Below, one piece after another: positions 15,033-23,676 of a stretch of 64,000 nucleotides of DNA. The notes below the pieces were generated by a model. The model had not been told where the DNA came from. It ran no database searches and saw nothing but the letters and a program-made list of their open reading frames with translations. The stretch comes from Aldehydirespirator sp965116965. GTDB taxonomy: Bacteria > Actinomycetota > Acidimicrobiia > Acidimicrobiales > Aldehydirespiratoraceae. The translations under genes and the position numbers were made by a program. The stretch lies in the NCBI GenBank assembly GCA_965116965.1, contig OZ220743.1, positions 1,612,001 to 1,676,000 of the forward strand. The letters run 5' to 3'. Numbering within the stretch: the stretch's first letter is position 1; each line of letters begins with the position of its first letter.

Positions 15033-15983
15033 CTAGGCGTTGATCACCGCCTCCACGATCAGGTCGATGACGGCCTGCGCGTCGGCGTCCCAGACGACAT
15101 CGTGGGCGGTTGGGGCGGGCGCGGCGGCAATGGCGGCCGGGGGGCGCACGTCGGTGACGGTCATACCCCGGGTGTGCTCGCCGTGCAACTCCACCGCGAC
15201 CGGGTGGCTCGACCGCTGGAACAGGTGGGGGTGCGTGACCGCGATGATGGCGGTGGCGTCATGCACCGGGGCCGCTTCCAGCCCGAACTCGCGGCAGCGG
15301 TCGTAGGCGTACTCCAGAAGGCCCGCGGCGAAGCGGGATGCTGGCGTGCCGGCTGAGCGCATCCGGGATGCTTCGCTGCCGCCCAGCAGGACCTTGTGGG
15401 TCACGTCCAGACCTACCATCGTCAGCGGGGCCGCCTCCCGGAACACGATCGCCGCGGCCTCGGGGTCGGCCCAGACATTGAACTCGGCGACCGGAGTGAC
15501 GTTTCCTGCGTGAGCGCCCCCACCCATGATCGTGAGGCCTGCTAGGCGGCTGCGCAGATCGGGGTCGCGTCGCAGGGCGAGAGCCACGTTCGTCAGGGGA
15601 CCCACCGCTACCAGATGGAGATCGTCGACGGAGCGGGCCGTGTCGCACAGGAAGGCCACGGCATCGTTGGAAGCGACGGAGCGGGTCAGCTCGGGCAGAG
15701 CGACGTCACCGAGGCCGGTGGCTCCGTGGATGCGAGCCGCGTCCATGGTGGGCGCGATCAGCGGGCGAGCCGCGCCCCGGTGCACTTCAGCGTCCAGGTC
15801 CGCCACCTGAGCGGTGATCAGGGCGTTGTGGGTCGTGTGCTCGATGCCGACGTTTCCGTTGACGGTGGTGATGCCGACCAGTTCGCCGTGGTAGGCCGCG
15901 GTAAGGATGGCGATCGCGTCGTCGAGGCCGGGGTCGCAGTCCAGCACGATCCGGGGCCGGGCCGGTGCGTCGTCGGTGGTCAT
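15033..15983 (-). CDS. inosine/uridine-preferring nucleoside hydrolase
   Basis: This 316-residue enzyme hydrolyses the N-glycosidic bond of ribonucleosides. The N-terminal calcium-binding motif is RIVLDCDPGLDDAIAIL (about residues 10-26). GITTVNGNVGIE follows, then the typical PLTNVALAL, IMGGGAHAGNVTPVAEFN and a C-terminal HDATAIIAVTHP. The downstream order with ribokinase (upstream on this strand) is meaningful: the released ribose can be phosphorylated by the neighbouring enzyme. TAGGCT lies six bases before the ATG, so it may also be expressed from its own leaderless promoter. Substrate preference cannot be read from sequence. Confidence 0.9.
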   Translation of the reverse strand: MTTDDAPARPRIVLDCDPGLDDAIAILTAAYHGELVGITTVNGNVGIEHTTHNALITAQVADLDAEVHRGAARPLIAPTMDAARIHGATGLGDVALPELTRSVASNDAVAFLCDTARSVDDLHLVAVGPLTNVALALRRDPDLRSRLAGLTIMGGGAHAGNVTPVAEFNVWADPEAAAIVFREAAPLTMVGLDVTHKVLLGGSEASRMRSAGTPASRFAAGLLEYAYDRCREFGLEAAPVHDATAIIAVTHPHLFQRSSHPVAVELHGEHTRGMTVTDVRPPAAIAAAPAPTAHDVVWDADAQAVIDLIVEAVINA

Positions 15984-15989
15984 TCCACG

Positions 15990-16010
15990 AGCCTAGAGGC
16001 CGAGCGGGTG
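15990..16010 (+). repeat. left-end fragment of the AGAGGCCGAGCGG dispersed repeat
   Basis: Only the left end, CTAGAGGCCGAGCGGGTGGG, of the high-copy repeat is present. It lies between the nucleoside hydrolase and ribokinase genes. On the minus strand its edge contributes the TAG of the TAGGCT box upstream of the hydrolase gene. Confidence 0.55.
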
Positions 16011-16020
16011 GGCGCTGGGC

Positions 16021-16971
16021 CTAGCTGCCCAACAGGTACTCGATGTCGGCTCGGGTCGGCAGGGATGGCTGGGCGCCGTGGCGCAGGGTGGTGGCCGCGC
16101 CCACTCTCACCGCCCACTTCGTGGCCTCCACCAGGTCAGCGCCTCCGACCAGGGCATCGGCCAGCGCTCCGCAGAAGGCGTCTCCGGCTGCGGTCGTGTC
16201 GACCGGCAGCACGGTCGGCGCGGGCACGTGGCTGGCGTCGGTGGGCGTGACGACCATCGCGCCGGCCGCTCCCAGGGTCACTACCGCAGCCGCGGCCGGC
16301 AGCCCTCGGGCCAGGGCCACCGCAGTCTCGGGGTCCACGCCGCCGATGGGGGAGAGTCCGGCGTGGCCGGCCATCGTGGCCAGTTCGGTCTGGTTGGGCA
16401 CGACCACGTCCACCCCGTCGAGAAGATCGGACGGGAGCAGGGCGGCCGGTGCGGGCGCGGGGTTGAGCACGACCGTTCCCCGGGCACACCGGACGGCCGC
16501 CGCGACCGCCTCGAGAGGCACCTCCAACTGGAGCAGCACTGCCTCCGCAGCCGCGAGAACGTCGGCCGCGCCCTCCACGTCGGCGGCGCTGAGGCGGCCG
16601 TTGGCTCCGGGGCTCACCACGATGGCGTTGTCGCCGTCGGCACCGACCGCGATCAGGGCCGTGCCGCTCGGAGTGCCTTCGGTGGCCAGCAGGCATTTCG
16701 TGTCGACGCCGGCCGAGTCCATCGCTGAGCGCAGCATCGTGCCCGCGTCGTCCTCGCCGACCCGCCCGACCATGGCGACCTGCCGGCCGAGGCGGGCCGC
16801 GGCGACAGCCTGATTGGCGCCCTTGCCACCGGGAATGAGCCGCAGGTCGCCGCCCATGACGGTCTCGCCCGCAACCGGGACGGTCTCCACCTCCACCACC
16901 TGGTCGAGGTTGGCGCTGCCCACGACCGCAACCTCCGGCCCCGCCACTTCGTCGTCAGCGATGGCAGCCAT
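16021..16971 (-). CDS. rbsK: ribokinase (PfkB family)
   Basis: This 316-residue sugar kinase converts D-ribose and ATP to ribose 5-phosphate. It has the PfkB signature 1 region LIPGGKGANQAVAAARLG (about residues 47-64), and the catalytic base motif DTTAAGDAFCGALADAL near the C-terminus with Asp in GDAF. It precedes the nucleoside hydrolase gene with a gap of 37 bases, so the two form a nucleoside-ribose salvage unit. TACCAT stands six bases before the ATG. Confidence 0.9.
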   Translation of the reverse strand: MAAIADDEVAGPEVAVVGSANLDQVVEVETVPVAGETVMGGDLRLIPGGKGANQAVAAARLGRQVAMVGRVGEDDAGTMLRSAMDSAGVDTKCLLATEGTPSGTALIAVGADGDNAIVVSPGANGRLSAADVEGAADVLAAAEAVLLQLEVPLEAVAAAVRCARGTVVLNPAPAPAALLPSDLLDGVDVVVPNQTELATMAGHAGLSPIGGVDPETAVALARGLPAAAAVVTLGAAGAMVVTPTDASHVPAPTVLPVDTTAAGDAFCGALADALVGGADLVEATKWAVRVGAATTLRHGAQPSLPTRADIEYLLGS

Positions 16972-17038
16972 GGTCGGATGGTAGCTGCCGTGTCACTGGC
17001 AGTCTCGGCCGGTCACAGCGCAGTGTCCAACATCAACA

Positions 17039-17089
17039 TTGACTGAATATCATTGAAGATGTGTCTCAGTCGACTGGTAGCCTGACACC
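17039..17089 (+). promoter_or_regulatory. promoter region of the SIR2-like gene with a palindrome
   Basis: TAGCCT (17078-17083) lies six bases before the ATG, the leaderless arrangement seen throughout the window. Immediately upstream is a perfect ten-base palindrome CAGTCGACTG (17067-17076). TTGACT (17039) and TTGAAG (17053) are possible -35 elements with imperfect spacing. The palindrome could bind a repressor. Confidence 0.4.
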
Positions 17090-20000
17090 ATGAGGTTCGG
17101 CGACGTCGACCTGCCCGACGACTTGGTCTCCGCCCACACGGACGGAAGGCTGGTGCTGTTCGTCGGCGCGGGCGCGTCGGTGCCTAAGCCCTCCAACCTC
17201 CCCACCTTCCGCGCCCTGGCGAAGCAGATCGCCGACGACAGCTGCGTTCCCTACACCGAATCCGACCTCGACAAGCCCGACGAGCTTCTTGGCCGGATCG
17301 ACAGCAGGAACGTAGATGTCCACCTGCGGGTTCGAGACTTGATCGGATCGGCCGACTCGCAGCCCAATCAACTTCACGAGGCGATCATCGACCTGGCGAG
17401 CGCCTATTCGGCGTGCCGGGTCGTCACCACCAACTACGACCGTCACCTCTCGGGCTTGCTGCCCGGGGGGACGGACGAGTTCGAGGCGCCTGCCCTGCCT
17501 CCGGGCAAAGACTTCCGCGGCCTCGTCTATCTGCACGGCTCGGTCCGCCAGGAGCCGAACCGCTCGGTAGTGACGCGGGCGGACTTCGGGAGGGCCTACA
17601 TGTCGGATGGCTGGGCGACGGGCTTCCTCGAGAAGCTGTTCGGAGATCTCCCGATTCTGTTCATTGGCTATGGGCTGAACGACACGCTCATGCAGTACCT
17701 GGTCGGGGCGCTGTCCGCGGGCGCCAAGATGTACGCCCTCACCGACAAGCCCGAGGATCTGCGCTGGGACCAGCACGGCGTCGTGCCCGTGGGTTACGGG
17801 AGCCACGAGCAGCTTCCCGTCCTGATCCGGCTGTGGGCCGACCAGTCGCGGATGGGGATGCTGGACCACGACCGGCGTATCAGCGCCATCGTCTCGGGCA
17901 CACCGCCCCTGTCACCGCAGGACGAGTCGTATCTCGATTCGGCTGTCGCCCATTCTGACAGGGTCGGCCTGTTCGCTACCCATGCCCGTGGCGCCGAGTG
18001 GCTTCGCTGGATGAGTTCCCGGACGCAGTTCAAGGCACTCTTCGACCCGCTGGCATCGTTCGGTAGAACGGAGCACAGCTTGAACTCATGGTTCGCCCGC
18101 CGCTATGCGGTTGAGCCGGACCACGCGCCAGAGGCTCTGGGCCTCGTGGCCAGCAACGGCGGCCTGGTCAACCGCGAATTGTGGTTCTCGCTCGTGCAGA
18201 CGCTGTCGCTCTCCGGCCGGGCCCGCTCAGAGGCGGTCAATCGCTGGATCCCTGTCTTGGCACACACGATGCCTCCGGGATGCAACGACTGGCTCGGGAT
18301 GCTCCTGCAGGGATGCGAACTGCCCCGGGACCGTGATTTCGCTCTCGTGCTGCTCGATCGGATCCTTGAGCCCCGGCTGACAGTCGCCCGCTTCGAGCCG
18401 GGACGCATGGAAGTTGTCGCCGGCACTGAGGAGTCGTGGATTCAGAGCATTGCCAGCGAGTGGCTCGAATCGAACGGAGCGAGCTTGGCGCAGGACCTGG
18501 CTCCGACCCTTGACCAGCATCTCCGGCGGTTCTACCTGCTCTCCAAGACGCTCAACCCGGCTGGCGCGGCGTGGAGGCTCGACGGCCGAAATCGAGCCGC
18601 AATCGAGAGCCGGGGAGAGGAAGGGCGCGATGGCGGTGTCGACCTCCTGATCGACGCGGCCCGAGATGTGATCGAGATCTTGGTTGCTGACGCGCCCGAG
18701 GCCGCAGACCCGTACCTACGCGAATGGCGCGGGCATGAGTGGGCGGTTCTGAGGCGGCTCGCTGTTCATGGATGGGTCAACCGAGAGGATCGCTCAGCTG
18801 ACGAGAAGCTCCTGTGGTTCAGCCGGTCGGGCCTGTTGATGGACGGTCTGGTGCGGCCCGAAGTGATGCGGCTGCTGAAGGCAACCCTGCCAGAAGCATC
18901 GTCCGACACTGTCGAGTCCCTGGTCGAGCAGGTCTGCGGGGCGCGCCGGGGTGACGAGTTGTACGCCTACTGCCTTCTGGGCTGGATTGCGGAGCATGCT
19001 CCCGGGGCCGTATCGGCCTGCGGCGCGTTCGCGGAACTACAGGCGAGCCATCCCGATTGGCGGCAGCTGACGGATCCGGACTTCCCGACCTGGCAGGCGC
19101 TGCCGGCAGAAGACTTGATGGAGCCTCTGGAGTTGCAAGATCTCCACGACCGGATCCAAGCCGACGCCGAAGCGGCGGTCGCAGGTCTAATCAACGAGAA
19201 GGATGAACGGGCTAGCCGCGGCATTGACTGGACCGACGCGCTGGACGCGCTGTTCTCGGAGGTCGTCGAGCACCCCGAAGACGGAGCAGCCGTGCTAGCG
19301 GTTCTTGCCTGTGAGCCGACTGCCGCTCCGGAATGGGAGCGCGCCCTGGGGGAAACAGTCTTGGCCGCTTGGACGCACGCGCGAGCAACTGCGTCCCTCA
19401 CCGATGAGCAGTGCACCCGCATCGGGGGCCATCTGCTGGATGTGTGGAGGGTGGGGTTGGCGCGCTGGGGTGATGACTACACGACCTTCAGCAACTCCGG
19501 CTGGCTTGCTAGCGCCGAGAACCATTGGGCGGGGAGGATCGCAAGCCTGTGGCTGGAGGTGGTGTTGGCGCAGAGGCGGGCCGCGGGCGACGGGTGGGCG
19601 GGACTTCCGGACGCGGCCCATGCGGGGCTGGAGGAGATCCTCGGGGGAGACTCCAGAGCCTCGCACTGCGCTCAAGCCATGGTCGCCACACAGCTTCACC
19701 TGCTCTTCCAGCTTGATGAGCCGTGGTGCCTGCGAATCGTGCTGCCCATGCTCGATCCTTCCGTTGATGATCGTCGAGCCGTTCGCTGCTGGGAGGGCTG
19801 TCTGGCCAGGGGACGGGCAAGCGAGGAACTCCTCGAAGCTGGCCTGTTGGATCACTTTGTCGCCATGACGCCCTTGGTGGATCGGCTCGCTCGTCAGTAT
19901 CCGGAGGCTCGGTCCTCCTACGCCGGGCTAGCGGCGAGCGTGTGCATCGACACATCCATCGACCCGTTGGGAAACGGATGGCTGCCGAGGCTTGTCGTCT

Positions 20001-20572
20001 CGGCAGACATCGGTGCCCGAGTTGCTTGGATTCACCAGATCACGCTACGGATGTCGAGCCTGTCGGCTGGCGCCGCCGATGCCCACTGGTCGAGGTGGAT
20101 GCGTCGCTACTGGGAGGATCGCCTGGCCAGCGTTCCGGTGGCGATCACGTCCGAGGAGGGCTCGGCCATGGCGGAGTGGTCCGTCCTGCTGGGGCACTCC
20201 TATCAGGAGGCCGCGGACCTCGCGCTCCAGTCGAAGGCAGGCTTGTGCGCTGGCTCCCGCCTGCTCCGCAGACTTGCGGGGCTCGACTTGCCCCAGGACG
20301 GCAATTCCCGACCCGATCACCTCATCGAGCATCCCGAGGCCACAGCTCAGCTAATGGCACACCTGCTCCACAATGCCGAGACGTCTAGCGACGATCTCCG
20401 GCTTCGGCACCTCACCGAGGTCGTTGCGCGGCTCGACAAGCTGCTCGACGCACCGCGGATGGAGCCCATCGTCAACGAGTTGCTCCGGCTTGGCTTCGGA
20501 GAGTTCGTCGGGTGGCTCCAGTCGCATCGGGAGACCGCGACAGATCCCACTCCGGCAGCCTCTCTGAGCTGA
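17090..20572 (+). CDS. SIR2-like domain protein with large C-terminal helical region (DUF4020-like), candidate anti-phage NADase
   Basis: This 1160-residue protein has an N-terminal SIR2_2-type domain: LVLFVGAGASVPKPSNLPTF (residues 21-40), VVTTNYDRHL (111-120), VYLHGS (146-151, catalytic-type His) and FIGYGLND (191-198), all hallmarks of NAD-binding sirtuin-like domains. The remaining 900 residues are helical and repeat-like, resembling DUF4020-type partners of SIR2 domains. Large SIR2 proteins of this kind (defence-associated sirtuins) deplete NAD during phage infection. The role here is inferred from that architecture. It stands alone, next to a frameshifted toxin gene, in an accessory patch between housekeeping genes. 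Confidence 0.8.
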   Translation: MRFGDVDLPDDLVSAHTDGRLVLFVGAGASVPKPSNLPTFRALAKQIADDSCVPYTESDLDKPDELLGRIDSRNVDVHLRVRDLIGSADSQPNQLHEAIIDLASAYSACRVVTTNYDRHLSGLLPGGTDEFEAPALPPGKDFRGLVYLHGSVRQEPNRSVVTRADFGRAYMSDGWATGFLEKLFGDLPILFIGYGLNDTLMQYLVGALSAGAKMYALTDKPEDLRWDQHGVVPVGYGSHEQLPVLIRLWADQSRMGMLDHDRRISAIVSGTPPLSPQDESYLDSAVAHSDRVGLFATHARGAEWLRWMSSRTQFKALFDPLASFGRTEHSLNSWFARRYAVEPDHAPEALGLVASNGGLVNRELWFSLVQTLSLSGRARSEAVNRWIPVLAHTMPPGCNDWLGMLLQGCELPRDRDFALVLLDRILEPRLTVARFEPGRMEVVAGTEESWIQSIASEWLESNGASLAQDLAPTLDQHLRRFYLLSKTLNPAGAAWRLDGRNRAAIESRGEEGRDGGVDLLIDAARDVIEILVADAPEAADPYLREWRGHEWAVLRRLAVHGWVNREDRSADEKLLWFSRSGLLMDGLVRPEVMRLLKATLPEASSDTVESLVEQVCGARRGDELYAYCLLGWIAEHAPGAVSACGAFAELQASHPDWRQLTDPDFPTWQALPAEDLMEPLELQDLHDRIQADAEAAVAGLINEKDERASRGIDWTDALDALFSEVVEHPEDGAAVLAVLACEPTAAPEWERALGETVLAAWTHARATASLTDEQCTRIGGHLLDVWRVGLARWGDDYTTFSNSGWLASAENHWAGRIASLWLEVVLAQRRAAGDGWAGLPDAAHAGLEEILGGDSRASHCAQAMVATQLHLLFQLDEPWCLRIVLPMLDPSVDDRRAVRCWEGCLARGRASEELLEAGLLDHFVAMTPLVDRLARQYPEARSSYAGLAASVCIDTSIDPLGNGWLPRLVVSADIGARVAWIHQITLRMSSLSAGAADAHWSRWMRRYWEDRLASVPVAITSEEGSAMAEWSVLLGHSYQEAADLALQSKAGLCAGSRLLRRLAGLDLPQDGNSRPDHLIEHPEATAQLMAHLLHNAETSSDDLRLRHLTEVVARLDKLLDAPRMEPIVNELLRLGFGEFVGWLQSHRETATDPTPAASLS

Positions 20573-20602
20573 CAGCGCCGCCGCGCCGTTCTCGTCGAGC
20601 CT

Positions 20603-21062
20603 ATGGTCGATATCCGGTGGCACTCGCAGTTCGTCGAGTGGATGGATGTCGCCTTTGGCCCCGACAGCCGCGAGTTCCCTGGGCGCTCAGAGTTCGGCGA
20701 TCCGTCAGGGGATCACCGAACTGATCGACACTCTGGCGGCCTCGGATGAGCCTCTCGCTATGCCGCATGGCAGTCAGCTATCCGGCACTCGTTTCGACCT
20801 CTACCAGTTGAGGTGGCCACCGCTACCACGGGGATCAGGTCCCAGCGCGATGTTCGGCAGTCCCGTCATTCGCGTGCTCTACGGCTACGTGCGGCCGGTT
20901 CGAGGTCCGGCGGGGAGTGCCGTTGCTGTGATCCTGCTCGGTGGGAACAAGTCGCCGACGGCCGACACGTGGTACGACGCTGCGGTGCCCGAGGCCGAGC
21001 GGCGGCTGGTGGACTGGTGCGACCAGCACTTGGCGTTCGTGCCCAGCGAACGCGATGACTGA
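20603..21062 (+). pseudogene. RelE/HigB-like toxin gene split by a frameshift
   Basis: The first frame from ATG 20603 reads VDIRWHSQFVEWMD, the typical start of Gp49/HigB-type toxins. The remainder of such a toxin lies in another frame (open from 20646): ITELIDTLAASDEPLAMPHG, then TRFDLYQLRW, then VIRVLYGYVRP, AVILLGGNKSP and TWYDAAVPEAERRL, ending at 21062. The switch must occur between about 20650 and 20700. The longer frame alone would give a 138-residue protein lacking the first strand. Either the gene is inactivated or the sequence has an indel error. No antitoxin gene is visible beside it. Confidence 0.5.
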
Positions 21063-21206
21063 CATGCGTCCAGGACCACGGCGGCACACCGCAGGATCCT
21101 TGCGGTTGACCGTCCCACCGACGGGCCAGTCGGGGTACGAGTCTGCTCCACTGTCTCTTTGATCGCAGCGGGATAACGCCAGTTTGCCAACTGTACGGTT
21201 GATGGC

Positions 21207-21626
21207 ATGGATCGGGTGCTGGAGTTTCCCGGAGGCACCGTGCCGGTTAGTGCGGTCGGCTGGCGCTTCGATCCCTCGGGCGGGCCGGGCGGCCAGCACG
21301 CCAACCGCGCCAGCACGCGGGTCGAGGCGGTGATCGACCTGACCACAGCGGGCGACATGGATTCCGACATCCGGCAGCGCCTCGTCGACCGCTACGGCGC
21401 CGGGTTGCGAGCGGTTGTCGATGACACCCGGTCGCAAGCCCGCAACCGCGACATCGCGCTCGACCGGCTGGAGGCGCTGTTGCGTGACGGGCTGGCCGTC
21501 GCCAAGCCTCGGAGGTCGACCCGTCCATCGGGTGCGGCCCGACGGCGCCGACTGGAGGACAAGCGCCGTCGCTCGGGCACCAAGCGCGGCCGCAGTCGCA
21601 TCGATCCGGCCAGCTACGACGCTTAG
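21207..21626 (+). CDS. arfB: ArfB-like ribosome-rescue peptidyl-tRNA hydrolase
   Basis: This 139-residue protein has the class I release-factor catalytic domain without codon-recognition domains. The GGQ motif is in DPSGGPGGQHANRASTRVEA (about residues 23-42), and the C-terminal tail is strongly basic (RRRRLEDKRRR, KRGRSR), as in ArfB/YaeJ. These release peptides from ribosomes stalled on broken mRNA, with the basic tail entering the empty mRNA channel. TACGGT lies seven bases before the ATG. It is a single-gene transcript. Confidence 0.9.
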   Translation: MDRVLEFPGGTVPVSAVGWRFDPSGGPGGQHANRASTRVEAVIDLTTAGDMDSDIRQRLVDRYGAGLRAVVDDTRSQARNRDIALDRLEALLRDGLAVAKPRRSTRPSGAARRRRLEDKRRRSGTKRGRSRIDPASYDA

Positions 21627-21742
21627 ATCTACGGATCTACGACGCTTGGATATTGACTGCCCGGCATGGCGGCGCACCGGGCCCGGCCATGGGCGACGCC
21701 GCGCTAGCGGACCACACTGTCTTCGGGGTCGGCCAGGCGACG

Positions 21743-21853
21743 CTACCCGTCGGCGGAGGCTATGAAGGGAACCTCGAAGGTGCCGTCGATGACTTCCTGC
21801 AGGCGGGTCTCGAACAGCTCTATCGCCTCGGCGGAGACAGTGCCGGCGGTCAC
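21743..21853 (-). CDS. 36-residue ORF coupled to the cyclase gene
   Basis: A GTG overlapping the cyclase stop codon (GTGA) opens a 36-codon frame: VTAGTVSAEAIELF, then ETRLQEVIDGTFEVPFIA, then SADG and stop. The sequence has normal composition for a coding region and looks like an enzyme's C-terminal helix and strand. It could be a coupled small protein or the last remnant of a downstream gene. The rest of 21627-21742 shows nothing. Confidence 0.35.
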   Translation of the reverse strand: MTAGTVSAEAIELFETRLQEVIDGTFEVPFIASADG

Positions 21854-22812
21854 AGGACGGCCACGGGGTTGACGGGGGAGCCGCAGCCGCCCACGAAGGG
21901 CTCCGGGTTGGCCTGGAGGAGGAACTCGTAGCGACCCTCCTCGGCGCAGGCGGCCGCCAGGGCCTCCAGGTCCCAGTTCTGGCCCTGGGTCATGCCCATG
22001 TCCACCACGTGGAGGCAGTGCACGCCCAGTGCGTCGTCCCAGCTGGGTCCGGGGAATATCTCGAAGATGTAGGTGTCGTCGGCCACTGCGGCCACATCGT
22101 TGCGCCAGAACCAGCGTACCGCGTCGAAGCCCGGTCCCGGGCTGGTCCCGTCGGCGTCGGGCCCGGTGACATAGGGCAGCGCACCCATCTCGCGGAACAC
22201 CTGGATCCGTCCCGTGCGCAGCAGCACGATGTCGCCTGATCGCATCGTCACCCGCCCGTGCTCGGCCGCTTCGTCGAGGTCGTCGCCAGTGACCTCGTGA
22301 TCGCTCGGAAGCCGCTCAAGCCCCTTGGCCGCGCACACGTCGAGCAGCACTCCCCGTCCCGTGAGGTGGCGGATGTTCTCGATCCCGAGAACCGTGGCAC
22401 CGCCGGTGGGGTTGATCGACGACACCGGCACCCCGTTGTAGAGGGTGTTGTCGTAGCTCACGTGGGACAGGCCGTCCCAGTGGGTGGCGGCCTGCAGGGG
22501 CATGGTCACGATGTCGTCGGAGAAGTGGGGGGCCATGCCCTTGCCGTCGGCGTCGCCCAGATCGGGGCTGTGGATCTTGACCATGGCGTGCAGTGGGTTG
22601 ATCCGCCCGTGCATCTGTCCGATCTGGACGCCGCCGGAGTGCTTGAGGTCGAGGGCGCACGAGACTCGCCGGCCGGTGCGCACCAGCGAGGCAGCATGCG
22701 CGACCGCGTCGTCGGTGATCAGGTTGAGGGTGCCGAGACGGTCATCGTCGCCCCAGCGGCCCCAGTTGCGCACCTCGTCGCGGACTGCAAGAAAGGCGTC
22801 AGTGAAGCTCAT
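21850..22812 (-). CDS. cyclase-family metal-dependent hydrolase (kynurenine formamidase-like)
   Basis: This 320-residue protein of the cyclase superfamily has the metal-binding motif QAATHWDGLSHVSYDN (about residues 106-121; family pattern HxGTHxDxxxH). WGDDDRLGTLNLITDDAV is near the N-terminus and RSGDIVLLRTGR in the second half. Members hydrolyse amides or lactones such as N-formylkynurenine. A good Shine-Dalgarno sequence (GAGGTGACC) precedes the ATG. The specific substrate is unknown, and the N-terminal DDxLGT pattern suggests the longer subgroup often found beside catabolic genes. Confidence 0.8.
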   Translation of the reverse strand: MSFTDAFLAVRDEVRNWGRWGDDDRLGTLNLITDDAVAHAASLVRTGRRVSCALDLKHSGGVQIGQMHGRINPLHAMVKIHSPDLGDADGKGMAPHFSDDIVTMPLQAATHWDGLSHVSYDNTLYNGVPVSSINPTGGATVLGIENIRHLTGRGVLLDVCAAKGLERLPSDHEVTGDDLDEAAEHGRVTMRSGDIVLLRTGRIQVFREMGALPYVTGPDADGTSPGPGFDAVRWFWRNDVAAVADDTYIFEIFPGPSWDDALGVHCLHVVDMGMTQGQNWDLEALAAACAEEGRYEFLLQANPEPFVGGCGSPVNPVAVL

Positions 22813-22847
22813 GGGTCACCTCGGTGCGGACAGTACGGCGCTGATAC

Positions 22848-22853
22848 TAGCTT
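22848..22853 (+). promoter_or_regulatory. -10 box for the NfeD leader ORF
   Basis: TAGCTT stands exactly six bases before ATG 22860, the same geometry as the leaderless promoters of annotated genes here. It supports real transcription and translation of the 17-codon ORF that follows. Confidence 0.45.
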
Positions 22854-22859
22854 GGGCCC

Positions 22860-22913
22860 ATGGTCGCCCGGATGCTCGGCCCGTACCCGGCTGATACGGG
22901 AGTCACCCGATGA
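22860..22913 (+). CDS. 17-residue leader peptide upstream of nfeD
   Basis: ATG 22860 opens a short frame MVARMLGPYPADTGVTR whose TGA overlaps the ATG of the NfeD-like gene (ATGA). The leaderless-type box at 22848 would place the ribosome directly on this ORF. The NfeD start itself has no strong Shine-Dalgarno sequence, so translation of the leader probably feeds the NfeD gene by reinitiation. The peptide has no recognisable sensor sequence. Confidence 0.45.
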   Translation: MVARMLGPYPADTGVTR

Positions 22914-23449
22914 CGTGGCTGTACGCGTTCATGCTGTGTGCGGGCGCGCCGGTGCTGCTGTGGTTCGTGTTCGGCGGCGGCGACGCCGACATGGAGGCGG
23001 GCGCGGAGGTGGACGGGCTGTCGGACGTCTTCTCGCTGATACCGCTGAGCAGCCTCGCCTTCATTGCCACCTTCTTCGGAGCCACCGGGCTGGTCTCGGA
23101 GTGGCTGGGTTCCGGCACGGTCGTCACACTGCTGCTGGCTGTCGTGGTCGGGGTGCTGGCCGGCGCCCTCAACAGCGCGGCCTTCGCCTACCTGCGTCGC
23201 AGCGAGGCCTCCAGCGACGTGAGCGACCGCGAGATCGAGGGCAGTATTGCCCGGGTCTCGCTGCCCATGACGAGCGAGCAGCGCGGCCGGATCGTGCTCA
23301 GCGTGGCCGGAGCCCGCACCCAGATGACGGCGGCGCCCATCGATCCTCTCCACGACGATGAGGCCATCGAGACGGGCGCCCGGGTCATCGTGGTGCGCAT
23401 CGAGGGCGGCGTGGCCCTCGTCACCCGCCTGGATCCGCAGCTGGAATAG
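22910..23449 (+). CDS. NfeD-like membrane protein
   Basis: This 179-residue protein has three hydrophobic segments: LYAFMLCAGAPVLLWFVFGG (3-22), LSSLAFIATFFGATGLV (about 44-60) and TVVTLLLAVVVGVLAGAL (about 68-85). A C-terminal OB-fold-like domain (GSIARVSLPM, GARVIVVRIEGGVALVTRL) follows. This is the short NfeD form that partners with SPFH/flotillin proteins, as in the Bacillus yuaF-floT operon. The flotillin-like gene follows 228 bases downstream, which supports the call. It probably works at the cytoplasmic membrane in organising flotillin-containing domains. Confidence 0.75.
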   Translation: MTWLYAFMLCAGAPVLLWFVFGGGDADMEAGAEVDGLSDVFSLIPLSSLAFIATFFGATGLVSEWLGSGTVVTLLLAVVVGVLAGALNSAAFAYLRRSEASSDVSDREIEGSIARVSLPMTSEQRGRIVLSVAGARTQMTAAPIDPLHDDEAIETGARVIVVRIEGGVALVTRLDPQLE

Positions 23450-23512
23450 CCTTCGCCGGCTACTAGCACCGGCGCGGGCAGGCGTCGGCCCGCTGCGTCG
23501 GAGCGGGCTGTT

Positions 23513-23604
23513 TCCCGCTCTCGTTCGCTGCGACCTGAGGGCCGCTCGGGCCCAGGGGCATCGCCCGAATGGGCCGGTTTCGCTCGCCTACCCGCTCGGC
23601 CTCG
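23513..23604 (-). repeat. dispersed repeat (AGAGGCCGAGCGG family), reverse orientation
   Basis: In reverse, the ends are CGAGGCCGAGCGGG and GCAGCGAACGAGAGCGGGA. It fills most of the gap between the NfeD-like and flotillin-like genes and separates their coupling. The internal part is more diverged than in the other copies. Confidence 0.7.
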
Positions 23605-23676
23605 GAGGACGCGCTGGTACGCTCGGCCGGGCAGTGGGCTTTCGAGGCGCGCGAGGCGCGCGGGAGGGAAGGCGCA

